From the IMG/VR virus record IMGVR_UViG_3300023176_001774, positions 1 to 36,067 of that record: 36,067 nt of DNA. One strand, given 5' to 3'. The position numbers and the translations under genes were made by a program. Position 1 is the stretch's first letter. Each line of letters opens with the position of its first letter. The notes beneath the pieces were generated by a model. That model was not told the DNA's origin, did no database searches, and saw nothing but the letters and a program-made list of their open reading frames with translations. This DNA is from a virus. Positions 34,101-36,067 of the stretch are shown one piece after another.

Positions 34101-36067
34101 AACCATATTCTACGAACCCAGTTCCTAGAGCACTGGTTGAACTTACCGACTCTGGTAAGATCTCCGAAGATCAAATTCCACCTCTACGTCCTTTCCAGGT
34201 TTATACTGTTGCCGACGAGCCAGAACGTCTAGCAATTGAAGGAGCACTTGCTGGCGATATTGCTATTCAAGAAGGTGATCCTGATGCTGATCCACCAATT
34301 GACCCAAGCACATATATTCTTAACAACGATAACGATAGTTTATTCCTAGCGTTCCCTGTAGATACCACACTTCAATTTACTATTGGTGACGTTTTCACTG
34401 GTAATATTTCTGGCGGTAAAATTCAAGCAACTGAGTATAGACAAGGTGTTGTCTATCAGTTGAATATTACAGATGGTGGTTCTGGTTACATTACACCTCC
34501 TCTTGTTACAGTATCTGGTGGTAATCCACAATCAGGTGCTGTTCCCGCGGCAGTAACAACTGAGATCGCTAATGGTCAGGTTGTTATCATGAACATTGAG
34601 TTATTCAATGGATATAAGGGTGGTAAAGGATATACAACTCCACCAACTATCACTATTGCTGCCCCAGCTGGTTCTGGTACACAAGCTACTGCTACTGCTC
34701 TTATTGAAAGCAGACTCTATGGAGATATTGTTAATAACGTCAAGATTGTTGATACAGATACTATCGAATCTAGTGATCTTCCATCAGAAACAATTAATCT
34801 CACTCGTGTAATTAATACTTCTGGTCAAGATGCTCTTAATTGGGTATCTCTATCTTCTGATAGTATTTCTGCTAACCAAATTACTTCGGGTGTTATTTCT
34901 ACAGCACGTCTGGCATCCAATGCTTCTGGAGAAGAGAGTGCTGCTAACTCATTCACCTTCCTAAGAGGCGATCAGTCTTATCAACCTGCTGTACAAACGA
35001 TTAAAGGTCCCGAGACTAGATATTTTGCTAAACTAAAGACACAAGCAAATAGTGGTGCTTCTCAGTTAGTATTTGAATCCAACTCAAACTTCATTAAAGG
35101 TCATGAAGTTGTACAGATTACTGGTATTCAAGCAGACACCAATATTGATGGTGTACTAACTGAGGCTGGCGAAACTACCGTTACTCTAGATAAGTTCCTT
35201 ACAGCAACTCTTGCTGCTAATACAGTTCTAGAATTCAATAGAGGTTCTTCTCCTCTAACCTTTGAGTCATCACAGACTCAAGGTGAATTTGTTGAGCAGA
35301 TTGTTATTCAGAATGGTGGTTCTGGCTTCGATGCTGGTCCATTCTTCAATGTTCCTCTATCTGGTGGTAATGGAACAGGTTTGAGAGTTAACATCATCAC
35401 AACTGGTGGTGTTGTTACTGATGTCACTATCGTTAATGGTGGTGAAGGATATGGTCAGAACACTTCCCAGCAAAATGTTGACTTTATTGTATCTTCTGCT
35501 CCTAGTGAAATTGGACCTGGAGTAGGTTTAGTCTTACTGGCAAAAGTAACCACAGTTCTAAGACAGTACGCTAACGTTGCTGTTGATATTAACAGAGTTA
35601 CTGATCTAACAACTTCTGGCGATCTATATGGTACTCTTGGTGTTGCTAGATTTAAGAAATCTCAGTTCGAAATTGGTCAATCTGGCAATGGTTCTGTTGA
35701 TATTAAAACTGGTCCAGATAGTGGACTTGATGCTGATACCCTTGACGGTGCCCAAGGTTCTTTCTATCTAAACTCCAGTAATCAAAGTGCTGGTACTCTC
35801 CCTGTTGATAGACTGTCTGGTACATACAATATCAATATCTCTAACCAGTCTGGTAGCACTCTTAGACTAAGAACCTCTACTACTACACCAACAAGTAATC
35901 CATCTCCAGATGAGTTTTCTGCTGGTGTCATCGCTGATACTAAGAATAATAATGCTGATAATTTATTTGATGGTGGAACCAGACACATGGTTCTTACCTT
36001 CAGAAATGGTGGTACTGACTTTGATGCTACATTTGGTGGTGTAAGACAACTTGCTATTACCGATGGT
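28118..36067 (+). CDS. Giant fibre/adhesin-like virion protein, 3' end outside the window
   Basis: ATG at 28118 opens a frame with no stop through the window end, at least 2650 residues. Its ribosome binding site is weak (GGATAGAAG). N-terminal residues MSFKFNSDREQLRAIAPQII precede paired GSGYT repeats (63-141). Residues 310-505 start a right-handed beta-helix-like domain (SQQIGDDENDGRSAVNPVRT), which seems to resume at 1655-1828 (VGYKIIEDGYVQLVSVFCIF). Between lie four tandem copies of a 76-89 residue unit with FTC-x-(M/L)D-x-N (792-1127), HTFV repeats, and two helical CRRDI modules (1306, 1473). Later parts include a tail-fibre-like KLPTQKAVKDFI segment, more GSGY repeats and LDADTLDGAQGSFYLN near 2540, usually close to the C-terminal tip of such fibres. 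A host-recognition fibre or whisker is likely; the receptor is unknown. Confidence 0.8.
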   Translation, partial: MSFKFNSDREQLRAIAPQIIGDEVISYRSGTGADEKEVMRTLLDPDTKLPRVGINRTGSRIDRYVVTNPGSGYTQLPTVTVAPPPAGPNARQAFASASVSAEGRVVGILIDDPGDGYTSAPAVSITGGNGSGAAADSFLDTVDFELDINGAIRTSTSIISDTARILNLDIDNLVTPDAQYRAPNLKTFINNTGTQWVPDKFYQENAFVVRGGNVYQAVSTGYSSANPLDPPLHIDGIEVNGNPITDLARPGVLFKHIGFRVADQNEVYYNETGEAGIYPRSITPLLGDKSDKIATTEYVLNLATNDVGGRIYVSQQIGDDENDGRSAVNPVRTIKKACQLAWQTPGVKESIIISGGDYTEDNPISIPPDASIVGDNLRLVIVRPANPRKHIFKFGDKNYVIGVTYRDQEGADTFTWDFAMVFDDKQRVTYDSTVNGDYGTSWPVGTQVFGDDAFRATFQDNGALSSLVSGLEMRGVNGGLIRSTRVEFTTTTGPSAYITGVFDYVNVSGGITSGETLSFGGPNTVRFTPNTAYTVGQLVWTSDHTYNVTVAGTSGENSPTHDQGAANNGDGTLEFTFVRDTYTVVTTDIISIRPEGEVVFENVPNDADPPLPIYRIDFSQQGQADIATGGYQDPGIQEDLGGIVFYTNALQGAENIHDFKEGEEIFISGLSTSGPDLSSLNGISRIYKVIEDPDGRSRRFVIPKKLPSLTDDNYDPGQFAAVRTVAKSVTLTLLNSPFKFNEATPVARRYQDACLQIKNNADFIADEVVGKINDEFKKEYFSIYDIGGTAAQQFTPSNVTYDPATGYATFTVNGHGLTAGDGVSIADGSITFTCAMDGNKTEHYYPESHNYSSGKALPVENPTANTFDLYVGVSGPDQQFTPSDASYNPATGDLTINLNTTHGLSVGEGITIDDNSLSFTCDMDNNQSTKTYPRPGIDPYAGRAVKITAVPSTTEITVNVGASRANQLFTPTAATYEPVTGNLTMTIGQHGIGVGRNIVLEDESFTFTCALDGNQTEHSYPRPGVDPYSGGKSIEVTAVGFTQHTVTDAPYDPATGDVTLTVPNHGFTNGDYIKLSDGSLTYTCDLDGNTVQKSYPRAGYDYPSGRWLQITNVSTNTFDINIGSADYTGTHTFVSAAVNGLERQDGTLTINVGTSSDTSQHTFVPGTENTNAVKYLPQSTHTFVGTTANSIKHLPQSAHTFVRSASNSLSVGGDQFKIYLGTSRFVHTYVSGGTITFGGSSYNITNFEYDNFITGTATITIDTSIPGVSEDNIVKLADILVECVIDGVTTQKTYPSFNIPVSDNKCRRDIKHFLNALTQDLEFGSNNNILDAAKRYIDGTNTEITFVENEIIQTVRAIEYARELAIYAMRKWRTGNGMAGDPIYTPVYSTVARYFDNTIIDDGNSPACDNVRSAIDTLSYLFVDVLANNASGTYLDAAYLIARNRDHIADEAYNAAIVQYPNLGLVNIDERKCRRDIGFILRALIRDLILGGNAGMLEAAESYYTGTQLTGIPASELGATIFAFNKVRDLSIEAMRNWVDSSGNASSAALYTPIPRFTDTSILADPAGNPLCAAVESSITTEFQLLEDILDGTIAKGATEVNTGTLFDTVGLYTYADSVIKDSVGNYITVKATYDDLPIIEASPYTQNSSIISKLGGGGALIDGSKVKQPNCPFPGLTLDGEAQFPNQGKSMVASAFTIVSEGGVGYKIIEDGYVQLVSVFCIFCADGILAESGGYASVTNSASNFGIYALRSSGFRREAYEFDVATIGNVSSTPTGRTILSISGIGREPLEHYVVKIDGYENVNPDIEYFVDVVEGVTVGPPFSAQITLESGSGGPAEFKEISTGNVVSLSSLVGATVRLHRPSIVNSSSHTWEYAGSGTNYNALPENGGVKIEANEQVSENYGRTYVSGTDELGDFKVGTFARIENRTGNITFTGTVTISEVEFLKLKGGDVVVTGFDNSNTLGGANATDSKLPTQKAVKDFITNNLGPFINKPYSTNPVPRALVELTDSGKISEDQIPPLRPFQVYTVADEPERLAIEGALAGDIAIQEGDPDADPPIDPSTYILNNDNDSLFLAFPVDTTLQFTIGDVFTGNISGGKIQATEYRQGVVYQLNITDGGSGYITPPLVTVSGGNPQSGAVPAAVTTEIANGQVVIMNIELFNGYKGGKGYTTPPTITIAAPAGSGTQATATALIESRLYGDIVNNVKIVDTDTIESSDLPSETINLTRVINTSGQDALNWVSLSSDSISANQITSGVISTARLASNASGEESAANSFTFLRGDQSYQPAVQTIKGPETRYFAKLKTQANSGASQLVFESNSNFIKGHEVVQITGIQADTNIDGVLTEAGETTVTLDKFLTATLAANTVLEFNRGSSPLTFESSQTQGEFVEQIVIQNGGSGFDAGPFFNVPLSGGNGTGLRVNIITTGGVVTDVTIVNGGEGYGQNTSQQNVDFIVSSAPSEIGPGVGLVLLAKVTTVLRQYANVAVDINRVTDLTTSGDLYGTLGVARFKKSQFEIGQSGNGSVDIKTGPDSGLDADTLDGAQGSFYLNSSNQSAGTLPVDRLSGTYNINISNQSGSTLRLRTSTTTPTSNPSPDEFSAGVIADTKNNNADNLFDGGTRHMVLTFRNGGTDFDATFGGVRQLAITDG
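30491..31498 (+). repeat. Four tandem 76-89 residue repeats in the last giant gene
   Basis: Units start at 30491, 30749, 31016 and 31244 (86, 89, 76 and about 85 residues). Each reads: T or F-T-P or V-T-D, Y-(D/N/E)-P-(A/V)-TG, T-(F/I/M/L)-T-(V/I/L), (N/T/Q)-HG, then (F/Y)TC-x-(M/L)D-x-N, a YP(R/E) step, Y-x-(S/A)-G and a closing I-x-V strand. One Cys is kept in every unit. A fifth, more divergent unit (VECVIDGVTTQKTYPS) lies at about 31850-32010. Confidence 0.8.
31502..31810 (+). repeat. Short HTFV / LPQS repeats
   Basis: HTFV (or HTYV) recurs five times. Two of the units form a perfect 18-residue (54 nt) period starting at 31637 and 31691: K-(Y/H)-LPQS-(T/A)-HTFV. At DNA level the two units share CTACCACA and CCCACACATTTGT. 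The array lies between the fourth and fifth copies of the larger FTC repeat. Confidence 0.7.
32022..32910 (+). repeat. Two paralogous helical 'KCRRDI' modules
   Basis: Modules begin DNKCRRDIKHFLNALTQDL (TGT at 32033) and ERKCRRDIGFILRALIRDLI (TGT at 32534), 501 nt or 167 residues apart. Both continue with a LDAAKRY or LEAAESY helix, a GT step, and a second helix pair (IYAMRKWRT or IEAMRNWVD) followed by YTP and R-(Y/F)-x-D. Between them lies IARNRDHIADEAYNAAI, a helix also seen at about 30375-30450 as IKNNADFIADEVVGKI. They are the only clearly alpha-helical region of an otherwise beta protein. Confidence 0.75.

Noticed and set aside
28118-36067. Non-coding or broken 8-kb region at the window end
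   Set aside because: The frame starting at 28118 has no stop across 2650 codons and its translation is coherent fibre-like sequence; it is simply cut by the window edge.

Overview
The window looks like part of the genome of a T4-like marine cyanophage (cyanomyovirus). It is AT-rich, every supported gene is on the plus strand, the genes are packed tightly, and the order PAAR-like spike tip, gp25, gp6, gp7-type giant, gp8 matches a T4-like baseplate block. The giant virion proteins with GSGY-type beta repeats and the DUF4815 protein are typical of phages of Synechococcus and Prochlorococcus. A T4-like phage of another marine bacterium cannot be excluded from this window alone. No integrase, tRNA, CRISPR array, insertion sequence or host-derived metabolic gene was seen.

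Layout. Positions 2-1117 hold the 3' end of a PAAR-like protein and three small conserved-looking genes, the last two overlapping their upstream neighbours. Positions 1144-3335 hold the baseplate wedge genes gp25 and gp6. Positions 3340-13089 are one gene of 3249 codons in the gp7 position. Positions 13138-15006 are gp8. Positions 15065-23137 encode a 2690-residue DUF4815-type virion protein. Positions 23137-28072 encode a 66-residue coiled-coil protein, a 1409-residue fibre-like protein and a 169-residue protein. From 28118 to the window end runs another giant fibre or adhesin-like gene, open for 2650 codons and cut by the window edge.

Expression. T4-late-promoter-like boxes (TATAAATA, GATAAATA or CTAAATA) lie in the gaps before gp25, gp8, the DUF4815 gene and the last gene, splitting the block into probable late transcription units. 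The box before the DUF4815 gene sits inside the 5' arm of a 17-bp inverted repeat whose 3' arm contains the ribosome binding site. The predicted transcription start falls in the loop. Read-through RNA would therefore hide the ribosome binding site, while RNA made from the local promoter would expose it. T4 gene e and soc use this arrangement, and here it guards a giant virion gene.

How the genes work together. gp25, gp6, gp7 and gp8 should build the baseplate wedge and the PAAR protein should cap the central spike. The three large downstream proteins probably form the outer baseplate and host-contacting fibres. The five large proteins from gp7 onward (gp7, gp8, DUF4815, the 1409-residue protein and the last gene) are mosaics sharing a GSGYT-type beta repeat. 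Several also carry inserted modules: a YHYH-like domain in gp7, a cupredoxin-like C-x2-H-x2-M site split by a mobile-looking module in the 1409-residue protein, and a beta-helix interrupted by more than 1000 residues of repeats in the last protein.
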